From Bacillus sp. FJAT-52991 (lineage in GTDB: Bacteria > Bacillota > Bacilli > Bacillales > Domibacillaceae), in NCBI RefSeq assembly GCF_037201805.1, contig NZ_CP147404.1, positions 534,501 through 598,500 on the forward strand: a stretch of 64,000 nucleotides of DNA, in the 5' to 3' direction. Positions 27,007 through 35,863 of this stretch are shown piece after piece (position 1 is the first letter of the stretch; every line of letters starts with the position of its first letter). The translations under genes and the position numbers were made by a program. Below the pieces are notes generated by a model. The model made no database searches and was not told the origin of the DNA. It worked only from the letters and a program-made list of their open reading frames with translations.

Positions 27007-27912
27007 TTGGTGAATAGGTTGGCAATTGCGGTTGGCGTTTTGGTTATTGTTATTATTTTGCTTTCCTTGTATATCGTTTTTCTTCAACTGCAATTGCGCA
27101 ATATTAATCGGCAGTTGGATAAACGACTAGCTGAACATACACGTCAGCCGATCAGCTTGGAACTGCTTAACAGAGAGCTTAATGCTTTAGCTATCAATAT
27201 TAACAAATGCCTTAAGGTGGAGGAAACCCTCCGCCTTAAAGGCATTCGTGAGGAGAAGCGGTTTAAGGAATTGATTGCGAATATTTCCCATGATTTACGC
27301 ACGCCGCTCACTGCTATCAAGGGCTATCAGCAACTTGTAGAAAAGGGCGAGCTCTCCGATGACCAAAGAAGAAAACTGCAAGTGGCGCAGAAACATGCGG
27401 ATGAATTGGGAAATCTGATTGAACATTTCTTTGAATATTCCTACCTGCTTAATGTCAAGTCGGAATCGAATATTGAACGAATCAATGTAACAAATCTTGT
27501 CACAGAATGTGTTGCCGCTTCTGTCACTATTTTTGAGGAAAATCATCTGAAAGTCTGTATGGAGGAAGCGCCGCCTGTGTTTGCTCTTATAGATAAAGAA
27601 ATGACAATCAGAATCATTCAAAATCTGATACGCAACTGTGCCATACACTCCGATGGTGACGTAGTGGTACGAGTTCAAAGTAATGAGAATGCAGTCATTT
27701 CATTCAGTAACCCTGTAAAAGATGCTGCTGAAATAGATGTAAACCAGCTATTTGACCGCTTTTATACGGCTGATAAGGCAAGGAGAAAAGCAACAGGCTT
27801 AGGATTATCGATTGTTAAGCTGTTAGCAGCACAGATGGGCGGTAGCACAATCGCCGAGCTACAAGGGAATATAATCTCAATAAGGGTCGAACTTCCGTTG
27901 AGTGATCATTAA
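27007..27912 (+). CDS. Sensor histidine kinase
   Basis: A 301-residue kinase with one N-terminal membrane helix (about residues 5-28) and no extracellular sensor. It has a HisKA box NISHDLRTPL with H95, N-box QNLIRNCAIHS and G2 box ATGLGLSIV. The start could be TTG 27007 or GTG 27010; the A/G-rich GAAAGG lies immediately ahead. It is most likely the partner of the regulator at 24514, although the ABC pair lies between them. Confidence 0.85.
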   Translation: MVNRLAIAVGVLVIVIILLSLYIVFLQLQLRNINRQLDKRLAEHTRQPISLELLNRELNALAININKCLKVEETLRLKGIREEKRFKELIANISHDLRTPLTAIKGYQQLVEKGELSDDQRRKLQVAQKHADELGNLIEHFFEYSYLLNVKSESNIERINVTNLVTECVAASVTIFEENHLKVCMEEAPPVFALIDKEMTIRIIQNLIRNCAIHSDGDVVVRVQSNENAVISFSNPVKDAAEIDVNQLFDRFYTADKARRKATGLGLSIVKLLAAQMGGSTIAELQGNIISIRVELPLSDH

Positions 27913-28023
27913 TCTATGATTAAATTGGTTAATTAGAAGGTAATAATTAGTATTTGAGGGCGCTAGAGTTGATATAGGAGAAGGTGTAAATGGTACTGTC
28001 AAAGCTGTAGACTATGGATGGAG

Positions 28024-28076
28024 ATGAAGAGGGGGAAAAGTCGTTTTTTAACGCTCTTTTGCCCCTTCTCTTGTTA
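28024..28076. terminator. Bidirectional terminator between convergent genes
   Basis: GAGGGGGAAAAG pairs with CTTTTGCCCCTTC between the histidine kinase and the convergent LysM-GH18 gene. T-tracts lie in the loop and flanks. Confidence 0.6.
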
Positions 28077-28097
28077 GTAACGACCAACAGGATAAGC

Positions 28098-29510
28098 CTA
28101 ACGCAATTTCCGTATTCTAAAGTTCCCTTCAAGCAGTACCCAATTTTGTGGGAATGGATAACCGAGTACCCAGTAACTAATTCCCCGTAAGCCGTAGTTC
28201 TTCGCTAAATCAAATTTTGCCTGGGCGCTACGGGCATCTTCAAACCAAACTTCATGCTGACGTCCTTTTTCATCCCAATAGCGATAAAATGGAGATTGGG
28301 CTACTCGGTCATATTGAATCGTGGCATTGTATTTTACGGCCCGACGGATAGCTTCTTGCATATCAAATGTTTCGGCCTCTTGACCCTGAACGTGGGGGAG
28401 GAGCCAGTCGCGAGCGTATACCTGGAAGCCCATAAAAATTTTATTTCTTGGGATCACCGTTACGGCATAATCGAGAACACGTTTAATTTGGTTAAGGGGA
28501 GAGATCGCCTGTGGAGGTCCGAATCGATATCCCCATTCGTAAGTCATCAATACAATGAAGTCGACGATTTTTGCTTGAGCGGCATAATCATGAGCTTCAT
28601 ATAAAATTCCTTTTTGATCGGAACTTGTTTTAGGTGCAAGTGCAGTTGAAACTGAATATCCTTTTGGACGCAAACGGTCCACCGCGCGCTGCAAGAATTG
28701 GTTATACAGCTCACGATCAGCTGGGAATACATTCTCAAAGTCAACGTTTAGTCCGATATATCCTTTCGTCCGCATCGTGTTTTCGATATTGGTTAATAAC
28801 CGGTTTTGCACCTCTGTACTTGAAAGAATGGTATGAGCCAAACGGGAACCGGGGTCTTCACTTGTAAAGTTCGTGATACACATTAATGGAACGACTCGCT
28901 TAGCTTCAGCTGCTTGAAGGATAGAGGCATCATCAATCGGCTCTAGTCCGCCGTCTGCTTTCATAATATAAGCAAAAGGGGAAATGTAAGTTAAATATTG
29001 TCCAACCTCACGAACTTCTCTTCCTCCTTGTTCTCCCTTATTGATCGTATAGGCATTTACATCAATGATCGGCTTAGGAAAAGGAATGACTAATACCATC
29101 CCCGTATAAATAAGATTGGGATTTTGAATTTGATTGGCTTTCATAATTTCCTGAACAGTTACACCATAACGTTGAGCGATTTGCCGTAAATTCTCTCCGG
29201 GCTGAACCGTATACGTCCGAGGCGGAATGATTAACACCATTCCCGGATAGATGTTAGAAGGACTACTAATTTGGTTTGCCCGAACAATGGCTCTGACTGT
29301 CACTCCATATCTTTGTGCAATCTGCCATAACGTTTCTCCAGCTCGAACAGTATGTTGACGAGCAGCAATAGGAATGATAAGCGACTGACCAATAAGTAAT
29401 CGATTAGGATTGGGCAGTCCGTTTGCGGCAATCATTTGTGAAACACTGACACCATAACGACTAGCTATGCTCCATAATGTCTCGCCTCTTTTTACCACAT
29501 GAATAATCAT
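28098..29510 (-). CDS. LysM-GH18 spore peptidoglycan hydrolase (YaaH/SleL type)
   Basis: A 470-residue protein with three N-terminal LysM repeats (each H-x-V-x-x-GETLW/NL...IAxRYGV, about residues 2-45, 49-92 and 97-140). A glycoside hydrolase 18 barrel follows from about 155. The catalytic segment reads GLNVDFENV with the acid Glu. No signal peptide is seen, as in SleL/YaaH, which are deposited in the spore from the mother cell. It should hydrolyse N-acetylglucosaminyl bonds in spore cortex fragments during germination. The start ATG at 29510 follows CAGGAGGTACTT. Three LysM domains is one more than in typical SleL. Confidence 0.87.
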   Translation of the reverse strand: MIIHVVKRGETLWSIASRYGVSVSQMIAANGLPNPNRLLIGQSLIIPIAARQHTVRAGETLWQIAQRYGVTVRAIVRANQISSPSNIYPGMVLIIPPRTYTVQPGENLRQIAQRYGVTVQEIMKANQIQNPNLIYTGMVLVIPFPKPIIDVNAYTINKGEQGGREVREVGQYLTYISPFAYIMKADGGLEPIDDASILQAAEAKRVVPLMCITNFTSEDPGSRLAHTILSSTEVQNRLLTNIENTMRTKGYIGLNVDFENVFPADRELYNQFLQRAVDRLRPKGYSVSTALAPKTSSDQKGILYEAHDYAAQAKIVDFIVLMTYEWGYRFGPPQAISPLNQIKRVLDYAVTVIPRNKIFMGFQVYARDWLLPHVQGQEAETFDMQEAIRRAVKYNATIQYDRVAQSPFYRYWDEKGRQHEVWFEDARSAQAKFDLAKNYGLRGISYWVLGYPFPQNWVLLEGNFRIRKLR

Positions 29511-29679
29511 AAGTACCTCCTGAATTTTCAATGTATACCTATATGTATGCCATTGAACTTTAATCTAGAAAAATGATTTGGACGCTCTGTACAAACGGAG
29601 AAGAAAGGGTGACTTAAAACTCCCTTTAAAATCAATCGAAACTTTATTCTATGTGATTCGTATATAAGGTAAGAGGAAA

Positions 29680-30312
29680 TTGACACCGTGTGATGAACAT
29701 CAAAGGAAAGTGGTGATTGAGTTGAAATTATTTTTGTGTGCGTTATTTTTCAGTGTAATTGGCTATTATAGTTATCAGTTCATTCGAGTGTTACTGAAGA
29801 TGAATCAGAACGCAGTGTGCCCGATTACGGATGAAGAGCTTCAGGCGTTAAGAACATATCCTGAGAGGGCTGTTAGTTTTCCGGCGTTTTCTAAACAAAA
29901 AGGCGGCATTATTTTATATTCTTTCGTACTTTTATTTGTGCTTATTATGTTTATTTTAGGACTATTTATGAAGGGGTTTGATTGGTCTTTCTTTCTATTA
30001 ATTTTCTTGCCGTTTACTTATTCAGATAATTTATTAAATATGTTTGCGGTAGTTGAAGATGGAGTACTAAGTGGCAATCATTTTATTCCTTGGGGTAAAA
30101 TCAAGTCATTTCAGTTCGTCCCAATTACTATGGATCACAGGTTCTACGGCTTTGATAAAGAAGTGAATGCAGGGTATGAACTGATCATTAAGACAAAACT
30201 CTTTTCTACAAGCTGTATCGTCACTTCGGATGAAATGAAAGAGAAGCTGACAGTTATATTGAATGAACATGTTGCAGTGGAGTTGAAGGAGTCAGTAGTA
30301 AAGGAGAGTTGA
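29680..30312 (+). CDS. Hypothetical membrane protein
   Basis: About 200-210 residues. It has one N-terminal helix (LKLFLCALFFSVIGYYSYQFI), a pair of helices in the middle (IILYSFVLLFVLIMFILGLF and SFFLLIFLPF) and a C-terminal soluble domain with IPWGKIKSFQFVP. The latter is reminiscent of small Bacillus membrane proteins with a PH-like tail. The start is uncertain: TTG 29680 or one of the GTG/TTG codons at 29710-29722. It sits six bases ahead of the SDR gene, probably in one operon. Function unknown. Confidence 0.65.
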   Translation: MTPCDEHQRKVVIELKLFLCALFFSVIGYYSYQFIRVLLKMNQNAVCPITDEELQALRTYPERAVSFPAFSKQKGGIILYSFVLLFVLIMFILGLFMKGFDWSFFLLIFLPFTYSDNLLNMFAVVEDGVLSGNHFIPWGKIKSFQFVPITMDHRFYGFDKEVNAGYELIIKTKLFSTSCIVTSDEMKEKLTVILNEHVAVELKESVVKES

Positions 30313-30317
30313 CATTA

Positions 30318-31037
30318 ATGCAAAAAACGAAAGTATGCATCATCACAGGCGGAACGAGAGGTATCGGTTATCATCTTTCGCTAGGGTTTCATGAAGCGGG
30401 ATATCAAGTGATTGCATTAGATATGAAGCAACATAAGCTTCTGGCAGAAGGCATTGATTTTATCGAAACAGATGTGAGCATCAAGGAGAACATTAGCCGC
30501 ACGTTTGAGCAGATTAAAGCCCAATATGGAGCGGTACATGTGCTCATTAATAATGCTGCTATTTCTACTTTCTCCAAACATATATCCGATATTTCTATTG
30601 AGGAATTTGATTCAGTGATCGATGTTAACTTGCGTGGCAGTTTTATTTGTGCGAAAGAATTTATTCAAGCCAACAGCGGACAAGACTATGGCCGAATCAT
30701 TAATATCGCTTCGACAAGATGGCATCAAAATGAAGCGAATTGGGAAGCGTACGGTGCTTCTAAAGGAGGGATTGTTTCACTGACTAACACATTGGCCGTT
30801 TCTCTTAGTGACACACCGATTACGGTCAATGCAGTTAGCCCTGGCTGGATACAAGTAGAAGGGTATGAGGAGCTGTCGAAGAAGGATCATGCTCAACACC
30901 CATCTGGACGCGTCGGCAAGCCTCAGGATATCGTCAATGCCTGCTTATTTTTAGCGGATAAGCAAAATGATTTTATCAATGGGCATAATCTAGTAGTTGA
31001 TGGCGGCATGACGAAGAAGATGATTTATGAGGAGTAA
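30318..31037 (+). CDS. SDR family oxidoreductase
   Basis: About 239 residues of the classical short-chain dehydrogenase family. NAD(P)-binding TGGTRGIG is at the N-terminus, NNAA in the middle and the catalytic YGASKG near 150. It ends with VDGGMTKK. AAGGAGAG eleven bases upstream supports the ATG at 30318. Substrate unknown. It is not close in sequence to the SDR genes of the catabolic island. Confidence 0.85.
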   Translation: MQKTKVCIITGGTRGIGYHLSLGFHEAGYQVIALDMKQHKLLAEGIDFIETDVSIKENISRTFEQIKAQYGAVHVLINNAAISTFSKHISDISIEEFDSVIDVNLRGSFICAKEFIQANSGQDYGRIINIASTRWHQNEANWEAYGASKGGIVSLTNTLAVSLSDTPITVNAVSPGWIQVEGYEELSKKDHAQHPSGRVGKPQDIVNACLFLADKQNDFINGHNLVVDGGMTKKMIYEE

Positions 31038-31201
31038 TTTAGAGGCCTGCCTTTTTTGTGTTTTTAAATGGAGTGAAATTTACATTACTGTCTGCTATCT
31101 TTACTAAAAATATAGAAAATTAGCAATTTGTGATCTTCAGTTTTTCCTTTTAACTTGTTACTATAGAAGTAATGAGTTAACCAATCATAGGAGGAACAAT
31201 C

Positions 31202-31459
31202 ATGAGTGTACATAAAGACCTTATATTACATGCGGAAAAGCAAAATAAACTATATAGAGAGTTTGCCTTGTTAGACGAGCAACGTGAGACGTATATTGCA
31301 GAGGTGGTGGAGCTTTGCAAAGCGGGAAAGGAGTTTACAACAGATCGCATTAATGAAGTGACGGAGAAAATTAATGTGTTAGCGAATCATCGATTGATTC
31401 CAACTCGCAAGCTAGTGACACCGGATATGGTGCGTGAATATGTGGAGAAATTGCAGTAA
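31202..31459 (+). CDS. DUF2533 family protein (YpbS-like)
   Basis: An 85-residue helical protein beginning MSVHKDLILHAEKQ, typical of the small Bacillus DUF2533 proteins. No motif indicates function. ATAGGAGGAACAATC precedes the ATG and a terminator follows. Confidence 0.72.
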   Translation: MSVHKDLILHAEKQNKLYREFALLDEQRETYIAEVVELCKAGKEFTTDRINEVTEKINVLANHRLIPTRKLVTPDMVREYVEKLQ

Positions 31460-31492
31460 GTTTAAGCCGGTATAATTTAATACAACAAGAAG

Positions 31493-31537
31493 ATGTGGCC
31501 TTTTCCTAGTATTTCATCAAGGGAAGGCCATTTTTTT
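31493..31537 (+). terminator. Terminator after DUF2533 gene
   Basis: TGGCCTT...AAGGCCA stem around an A/T-rich loop followed by a run of seven T. Confidence 0.75.
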
Positions 31538-31589
31538 AGTTGCAGTACATAATGATATGGCAAATAAAAAGACGTGTGGAGGGATTAGA

Positions 31590-31964
31590 ATGGATAAGGA
31601 GATCGAGAGAATAATAGTAAAATCATTTTTTACGAAAAGGCTCCAAGATAGAGTTCTGTTCGAATTGTCTTCAGCTAAGAAACGCAAAAATGCCTTGAGT
31701 CGTCTTTGTCACACTTACAGAACAATTCTTCGTGAAGAGTATATGATTGAGATTCCAAAACCAAATTCAAACCCAGTAGAAATAGCCAAGTTGCTGAAAT
31801 AGAATGGCGCTGGAGACTCTTGTTATGCAATATCTTGGGATGAAGAAATTGATGGTAAGGAATTGCCCTTGTTAACAGGCCTGGAAAGTGCTGTTGGGAT
31901 GGGGATGCCGTCAATCATATACTGCATACCCAATCAACGCGCTTATTGTGAAGCTGAGCAATAA
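31590..31964 (+). pseudogene. Conserved-looking small gene interrupted by an in-frame TAG
   Basis: ATG at 31590 with GGAGGGATT upstream reads 70 residues (MDKEIERIIVKSFF...EIAKLLK) to TAG at 31800-31802. The same frame then continues without interruption for 53 sensible residues (NGAGDSCYAISWDEEIDGKE...AYCEAEQ) to TAA at 31962. Continuity of frame and composition suggests one protein of about 124 residues broken by a single nonsense change. Function is not known. If the TAG is genuine, the truncated 70-residue product may still be made. Confidence 0.65.
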
Positions 31965-32062
31965 GTCCTTCCATCTCCAAGGTTTTTACTTAAAAGAAAA
32001 TAGAAGAACTCTTTTTAATAGTATTGGATTTTTGGTGTTTTAGCTGGAGTCACGTTTGCTGA

Positions 32063-32356
32063 GTATTATTTTCCAATGAACAGACGATTGTCGCTCGGAT
32101 TAGCGGAGATGAATTTGTGCTATTAATGATTGATGCAACGGAATCAGCCGTTGACGATCTAATTATTCAAATTACATCTACCATCGATGATTATAATAAC
32201 AGGCAGAACGAGCGTCCTATCCAGCTATCACTTGGTTCTGCTTATCACTCTCACTCTCTTAGGCAAATGACTCAGTTGTTTGCACAAGCCGATGCACAGA
32301 TGTATGCTGATAAATCAGAGCGGAAACGTGCTGAAAGATCTTTTGGTGCATATTAA
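32063..32356 (+). pseudogene. C-terminal remnant of a GGDEF domain
   Basis: The open frame includes IVARISGDEFVLLM, which matches the diguanylate cyclase active-site strand (SGDEF in place of GGDEF), then QLSLGSAYH and LFAQADAQMYADKSERKR, the usual end of a GGDEF domain. About 97 residues remain. A stop lies immediately upstream and the N-terminal half with the substrate-binding residues is missing. It is a decayed gene, not a functional cyclase. Confidence 0.72.
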
Positions 32357-32490
32357 TGAAACTTAATTATAAGTTAAAAACAATAATTTTATTAAATGAA
32401 TCATGATTGTTATAATAAAATCAGTTTATTCGTAATATTTAAAAATTTGCGAGTGAATACAAACTAAACCATTGAAAGAGGGGACGTAAG

Positions 32491-32958
32491 ATGATTAATC
32501 AAAAAGATATAGTAGCATTGTCTGCTGGTAATGTGAACACAGAAGAATTACCATGGATTCCTTATTTTGGAGAAGCGAAGTTTAAACTGATTAAGGCCAA
32601 CCCAGTGACTGGACAAACTATAACTCTATTAAAAGTTCCTGCGAATATGCAACTTCCTGCCCATTTCCATCCTGGTTCGGTCATTGTTTACACGGTTCAA
32701 GGAGAGTGGAGATATATGGAGGAAGATTGGGTCTCCAAAGCTGGTGATGTAGTTTATGAGCCTGCTGGGTCCACACATACACCTCAAGGTTTAGGGACTG
32801 AAGATGTCATTACGTTTAATATCGTTGAAGGAACATTAGACTATTTAGGTGAGAATGGTGAAGTTATTGCTAGGGATGGCTGGGAATCATTCCTGAAAAA
32901 ATACCATGATCACTGTGCGGCTGAAGGAATTGAACCAGTCGATGTGACTCAATTTTAA
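32491..32958 (+). CDS. Cupin protein, 2,4'-dihydroxyacetophenone dioxygenase-like
   Basis: A 155-residue single-domain cupin. H58 and H60 (PAHFHPGS) and H96 (GSTHTP) make a three-His metal site without the usual glutamate, the pattern of the dihydroxyacetophenone dioxygenase family. That enzyme cleaves an aromatic hydroxyketone to 4-hydroxybenzoate and formate with O2. Fold and metal site are visible; the substrate is inferred from resemblance only. GAAAGAGGGGACG precedes the ATG and a terminator follows. It lies next to the amplified dioxygenase island and could act in the same aromatic degradation. Confidence 0.68.
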   Translation: MINQKDIVALSAGNVNTEELPWIPYFGEAKFKLIKANPVTGQTITLLKVPANMQLPAHFHPGSVIVYTVQGEWRYMEEDWVSKAGDVVYEPAGSTHTPQGLGTEDVITFNIVEGTLDYLGENGEVIARDGWESFLKKYHDHCAAEGIEPVDVTQF

Positions 32959-32977
32959 AAGATAGATTCATAAAAAA

Positions 32978-33025
32978 AGAGAAGCGCTATATCACGTATA
33001 TGTGACAGAGATGCTTCTCTTTTTT
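32978..33025 (+). terminator. Terminator after the cupin gene
   Basis: AGAGAAGC...GCTTCTCT stem with extra pairing inside (TATATCAC/GTATATGTGA) and a T-run. Confidence 0.75.
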
Positions 33026-33082
33026 CTTTCTAATTCTTAATCATTTCGAAATTTTAGATACTTATTCAAGGAGGATAATTTT

Positions 33083-34138
33083 ATGGGATCTATTTTAAAG
33101 GAAAAAATTCAAGGACCAGTAGCGTGGAAAGGGAGTGACCTAGCGAAAGATGATTCATGGGTTTATTATTTGTCCGAAAAAATGATTGCCTCTCTTGAAA
33201 GTGCTTTACTTTATGTTAAACAAAAGGGGGTACAAGCACCTAATTTTAACAAGGAGGATTTCCCGATTTCTGATCTCGCGGACGAAATCTCTTATTTTGT
33301 TGATGAGCTGGAGAATGGGAAGGGGTTTCTATTAATCCGTGGGTTGCCGATGGAAAGATATACGGATGAAGAAGCGAGCATCATTTACTATGGTCTCGGA
33401 CTTCACATGGGCATTCCGGTCACGCAAAACGCTAAAGGTGACCTTTTAGGACATGTTGTGGATCAAGGCCTCAACATTAATGATTCCAATGTACGTGGTT
33501 ACCAAACGAATGCACATCTTCCCTTTCACCCAGATGGATCGGACGTCGTTGGTTTATTAAGTCTTCGTAAAGCGAAAGCTGGAGGGCTTAGTAGTATCGT
33601 AAGTTCAATAGCTGTTTACAATGAAATTCTCGAGAAGTACCCAGAATATCTGGGAGTTCTCTATCGTCCGTTCTTTTTAGATCGTCGTGGTGAGGAGGCA
33701 CTAGGTGAATCTCCCGTATATTCATCACCGGTCTTTAGTTATTACGATGGAAAATTGAGCTGCAGATATAATCGCGGATATGTCGAATCGGCACAAGAGA
33801 AAACGGGTAGCTATTTGTCAAAGATTGAATTGGAAGCCTATGATTTAATGGATTCTCTCATTCATGATGAAAATATGCATTTTAATATGATGTTGGAACC
33901 TGGTGATATGCAATTCGTTAATAATTATACTGTTCTCCATTCGCGTACTATATACGAGGATTACGAAGAACCTGAACGAAAACGTCATTTATTAAGATTG
34001 TGGCTCACAATGCCAAATGGCCGTGAAATTGCCCCGGATTTCGCAATGTTTTTTGATGAGAAAACAGGAAAACCGGGTCGCGGCGGTATTCCTGTACGTG
34101 AAAAAACAGCTGGCGGTGTTATAGAAAACTTGAGGTAA
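33083..34138 (+). CDS. TauD/TfdA-like Fe(II)/2-oxoglutarate dioxygenase, copy 1
   Basis: A 351-residue enzyme of the TauD/clavaminate-synthase-like fold, which couples 2-oxoglutarate decarboxylation to substrate oxidation. The facial triad is H149-P-D151 (HLPFHPDG) and H286 (YTVLHSR), with R305 (HLLRLWL) to bind 2-oxoglutarate. Nearly the same protein is encoded at 40704 and 45110. CAAGGAGGATAATTTT precedes the ATG. It is followed by an MFS transporter, with a hairpin between. The substrate is unknown; organic acids, sulfonates and aryloxyacids are used by relatives. This unit lacks the LysR gene and ligase found in unit 2. Confidence 0.85.
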   Translation: MGSILKEKIQGPVAWKGSDLAKDDSWVYYLSEKMIASLESALLYVKQKGVQAPNFNKEDFPISDLADEISYFVDELENGKGFLLIRGLPMERYTDEEASIIYYGLGLHMGIPVTQNAKGDLLGHVVDQGLNINDSNVRGYQTNAHLPFHPDGSDVVGLLSLRKAKAGGLSSIVSSIAVYNEILEKYPEYLGVLYRPFFLDRRGEEALGESPVYSSPVFSYYDGKLSCRYNRGYVESAQEKTGSYLSKIELEAYDLMDSLIHDENMHFNMMLEPGDMQFVNNYTVLHSRTIYEDYEEPERKRHLLRLWLTMPNGREIAPDFAMFFDEKTGKPGRGGIPVREKTAGGVIENLR

Positions 34139-34158
34139 TTGGGTTTACATCCGGAAGA

Positions 34159-34240
34159 TTTACTTTTATCCCGTAATGGAGGGAAGTAAGACTTTACACC
34201 TCAAGGTTCAGAAAAAAATGGTGGAGATAGGTGGGGGGTA
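34159..34240 (+). mobile_element. Degenerate left part of IS200/IS605-type palindromic element
   Basis: CTTTTATCCCGTAATGGAGGGAAGTAAGACTTTACACCTC, then AGATAGGTGGGG, matches the left half of the element at 46163-46309, at the same place after the dioxygenase gene. The right half with its hairpin is missing. The deletion joins directly to the GGTACCTTTT hairpin. Confidence 0.5.
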
Positions 34241-34271
34241 CCTTTTCCGATGTTAAGAAAAAGGTACTCCC
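34234..34271 (+). other. Conserved hairpin between dioxygenase and MFS genes, unit 1
   Basis: GGGGGTACCTTTT pairs with AAAAGGTACTCCC. The same structure lies at the same place in units 2 and 3. There is no T-run after it, so it may be an mRNA processing or stabilising element rather than a terminator. Confidence 0.6.
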
Positions 34272-34299
34272 GAAATGGTAAAAATAAGGGGGGATTTTT

Positions 34300-35592
34300 A
34301 TGCCGAGGACTCCAAAATATTCTTGGGTTATCTTATTATTTCTAGTTATTTCCGGTATGATCAACCAGGTTGATAAAATTATTATAGGGTTGGTTTCTGT
34401 TCCCTTAATGAAGGAGTTAAGTTTAAGTCCTTCACAATGGGGAGTTGTTGGGAGTTCCTTTTTTTGGTTGTTTACGATATCCTCTCTTGTACTTGGAGGC
34501 ATGGCCGATACGAAAAACACGAAGAAAATGTTGACTTGGCTGTCGCTGATCTGGGTGAGTGTCCAATTTGCCACACCTTTTGTTTCCAGTCTGTCTCTGC
34601 TAGTGTTAACAAGAATCGTCTTGGGAGCGGGTGAAGGTCCAGCTGCTGCTGTATCAACGGCAATATTGGGGAAGTGGTTCCCGAAAGAAAGACATGGAAT
34701 AGGCTTTGCCGCTGTACTGTTTGGAACAACCATCGGACCTGCGATTGCTGCGCCGTTATTAATCTCCTTGATCGATCAATATGGGTGGAGGTCTGCTTTT
34801 ATCGCGATGGGGGTTGTTGGACTAATTTGGCTAGGTTTTTGGTTGTTTTATGGGAAAGACAATCCACAAGAAATCGGGTTGCCTTCATTTGATCAAGAGG
34901 AGAAGCATTCATCAGCTCTCTCTAAAGTATCTTGGCGTCAGTTTCTTCCACATCTTCTTTCTAAAAATTTTGTTGTTATTGTTTTGTGTGCAGGTTGTGC
35001 CTTTTGGGTATTGTCTATTCAAGGATTGTGGTATCCAGCATACTTTTCCACAGTGAAACATTTTACTGGCTCTACGTTAAAATTAGCCGTGTCTTTACCT
35101 TTTCTTTTTGCTGCCATTAGTCTAATTGGATTTGCCATGATATCCGATTGGCTTTATCGAAAAACAGGAGATATTCGTAAAGCGCGAATCAATCTTGCAG
35201 GTTTCATGATGGTGCTGTCCTCTATTTGTTTATATCTTGGAAGTGTCGTAAATTCGAGTGTTATCTCGATGGTGTTCTTTACCCTTGCCCCAGGTTTTGC
35301 ATATGTCATTCTTTCACTTGCACCCGCCATCTTGATGGACTTTTTTTCTCCCCAAAACATCGGAAAAGCACAAGGGACATACATCGCTCTTTCAAATACA
35401 GGAAGTATGATTGCACCCATTGTATTCGGTTATTTTATCCAATATGCAGCGACTGAGGCAATCGGATATCGTTATGCATTTCAATCAACTTCTTTAATGA
35501 TGTTTGTGATCGGATTATTGTTTTGGATGAGTGTACGTCCTATAAAGCGAAGTCATACAACGGTCAAAACAGAGGAGCAAATTAGTATTTAA
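34300..35592 (+). CDS. MFS transporter (anion:cation symporter type), copy 1
   Basis: A 430-residue protein with twelve predicted membrane helices. MFS signature sequences are GGMADTKNTKKML after helix 2 and RIVLGAGEGPAAA in helix 4. The latter resembles the ACS family that imports organic acids such as hexuronates, phthalate and hydroxyphenylacetate. GGGGGGATTTTT precedes ATG 34300. Paralogues lie at 41864 and 46413. It is presumably the importer of the dioxygenase substrate; the substrate is not known. Confidence 0.83.
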   Translation: MPRTPKYSWVILLFLVISGMINQVDKIIIGLVSVPLMKELSLSPSQWGVVGSSFFWLFTISSLVLGGMADTKNTKKMLTWLSLIWVSVQFATPFVSSLSLLVLTRIVLGAGEGPAAAVSTAILGKWFPKERHGIGFAAVLFGTTIGPAIAAPLLISLIDQYGWRSAFIAMGVVGLIWLGFWLFYGKDNPQEIGLPSFDQEEKHSSALSKVSWRQFLPHLLSKNFVVIVLCAGCAFWVLSIQGLWYPAYFSTVKHFTGSTLKLAVSLPFLFAAISLIGFAMISDWLYRKTGDIRKARINLAGFMMVLSSICLYLGSVVNSSVISMVFFTLAPGFAYVILSLAPAILMDFFSPQNIGKAQGTYIALSNTGSMIAPIVFGYFIQYAATEAIGYRYAFQSTSLMMFVIGLLFWMSVRPIKRSHTTVKTEEQISI

Positions 35593-35654
35593 GTAATCAT
35601 TGGTTATATTTGAAACGGGAAGAGATTGCGACTAAATAAGGTTGGCTCTTTTTT

Positions 35655-35740
35655 GAATATTAATCATACTTACTTGCAAATAAAAATCTTTAATTTTATT
35701 AAACTACAATTTATAAGTATAATAAATATCATAATAGTTG
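35655..35740 (+). promoter_or_regulatory. Degenerate copy of the island's LysR operator/promoter
   Basis: CATACTTACTTGCAAATAAAAATC, with the A/T-rich TTTAATTTTATTAAACTACAATTTATAAGTATAAT after it, matches the divergent promoter regions at 38999-39075 and 44765-44845. Here the 14-bp palindrome TTACTTGCAAGTAA has one change (AAATAA). It would serve the SDR gene at 35864, with no LysR gene beside it. Confidence 0.55.
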
Positions 35741-35863
35741 GAATAATCGCAATATTAATCAGCGAATCTTGCGGGTTTATGATGGGATTTTTTCTTCTAA
35801 TAAAAGTAGAAGGTTTAACATTTAAAAATTATCGATTATGTTCAATCTGGGAGGGGATCTAGA

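Noticed and set aside
27969..28029. A short peptide frame (VDIGEGVNGTVKAVDYGW) resembling the LytM/M23 peptidase strand.
   Set aside because: Only about 19 codons, no supporting context, and several changes from the M23 motif; chance similarity cannot be excluded.
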